A model generated the notes under the pieces. It had not been told where the DNA came from, did no database searches, and worked only from the letters and a program-made list of their open reading frames with translations. This document shows, in pieces, positions 63,944 to 64,000 of a DNA stretch of 64,000 nucleotides (its first letter is position 1; each line of letters opens with the position of its first letter). Origin of the DNA: Asticcacaulis sp. AND118 (GTDB lineage: Bacteria > Pseudomonadota > Alphaproteobacteria > Caulobacterales > Caulobacteraceae). A program made the position numbers and the translations under genes. The stretch spans positions 186,001 through 250,000 of the forward strand of contig NZ_CP084910.1 of the NCBI RefSeq assembly GCF_020535245.1, given 5' to 3'.

Positions 63944-64000
63944 ATGGACAGCCACACCGACAGCTTAATTGACGCGCCCGCCGTTGCCACCCGGCGGGCG
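63944..64000 (+). CDS. Possible 5' end of a gene cut by the window edge
   Basis: ATG 63944 opens a frame of at least 19 codons (MDSHTDSLIDAPAVATRRA) to the window end, divergent from the DUF484 gene. A short N-terminus leading into RRA would suit a PriA-type helicase start, but too little is visible to claim that. Confidence 0.35.
   Translation, partial: MDSHTDSLIDAPAVATRRA

Overview
The window is a compact, high-GC chromosomal segment of an alphaproteobacterium, most likely a member of the Caulobacterales. Four things point there: the sucCD-sucAB-lpd-xerC order, a lipoprotein resembling a Caulobacter family, an NrnC-type nuclease, and a perfect CtrA-type box (TTAA-N7-TTAAC). Asticcacaulis is a reasonable genus guess but is inference. 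Nearly everything is housekeeping or moderately conserved accessory sequence. I see no rRNA, tRNA, CRISPR array, phage or transposase gene. The window starts inside a PHA depolymerase gene and ends a few codons into a possible new gene.

Layout. 1-6.7 kb: phaZ 3' end, a YgjP-like zinc peptidase, alaC, a small hypothetical, a glycosyltransferase, ffh and rpsP. 6.7-13.6 kb: amino-sugar biosynthesis (glmM with an unusual fused N-terminal HTH, divergent from glmS), a ROK regulator with a prolyl-tRNA deacylase, a DUF6065-like protein and a lipoprotein. 13.8-20.3 kb: a LysR/SDR divergent pair, a YqjH/YqjI-like ferric reductase and PadR regulator pair, tal-rimM, rimO, and a membrane protein whose 3' end is tandemly duplicated. 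20.4-26.6 kb: hsp20, then the ptsN-hpf-rpoN-lptB-lptA-lptC-nrnC neighbourhood. 26.7-33 kb: an MHS-type MFS carrier, xthA, creD, an HPP/CBS protein and a ferredoxin. 33-41.7 kb: sdhCDAB, a Lys/Ala/Pro-rich secreted protein, a HIT protein, mdh, an LprI-MliC lipoprotein and a GNAT. 41.7-46.6 kb: an ArsR-headed run with six AHSA1/SRPBCC domains in five genes, plus VOC and YceI proteins. 46.6-49.4 kb: a membrane LytTR regulator divergent from DUF2306, and an MFS carrier. 49.6-61 kb: sucCD, sucA, sucB, a patatin lipoprotein, two hypothetical envelope proteins and lpd. 61-64 kb: xerC, a transglutaminase-like protein, DUF484, and a truncated 5' end.

How the genes work together. sdhCDAB, mdh, sucCD, sucAB and lpd together cover much of the oxidative TCA cycle. 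An identical palindrome core (AATCGTATACGATT) lies upstream of both sucC and sucA, which suggests a shared regulator. Directly before the sucA start codon are two tandem hairpins with near-identical 12-nt loops and different but complementary stems, which I regard as the best candidate for an undescribed RNA-level control element here. glmM, glmS and the ROK regulator surround a perfect 17-bp palindrome.

The non-coding fraction is rich in repeats. There are two long imperfect palindromes (about 175-183 bp) of a CCTCCC/GGGAGG family plus a third short copy. A 43-44-bp palindrome family has three copies, one of them read in frame as the linker between two fused AHSA1 domains. There is also a 144-bp element with 27-bp terminal inverted repeats, and a 62-bp tandem repeat after rimO. 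All functional assignments rest on reading the translations; no database search was run.
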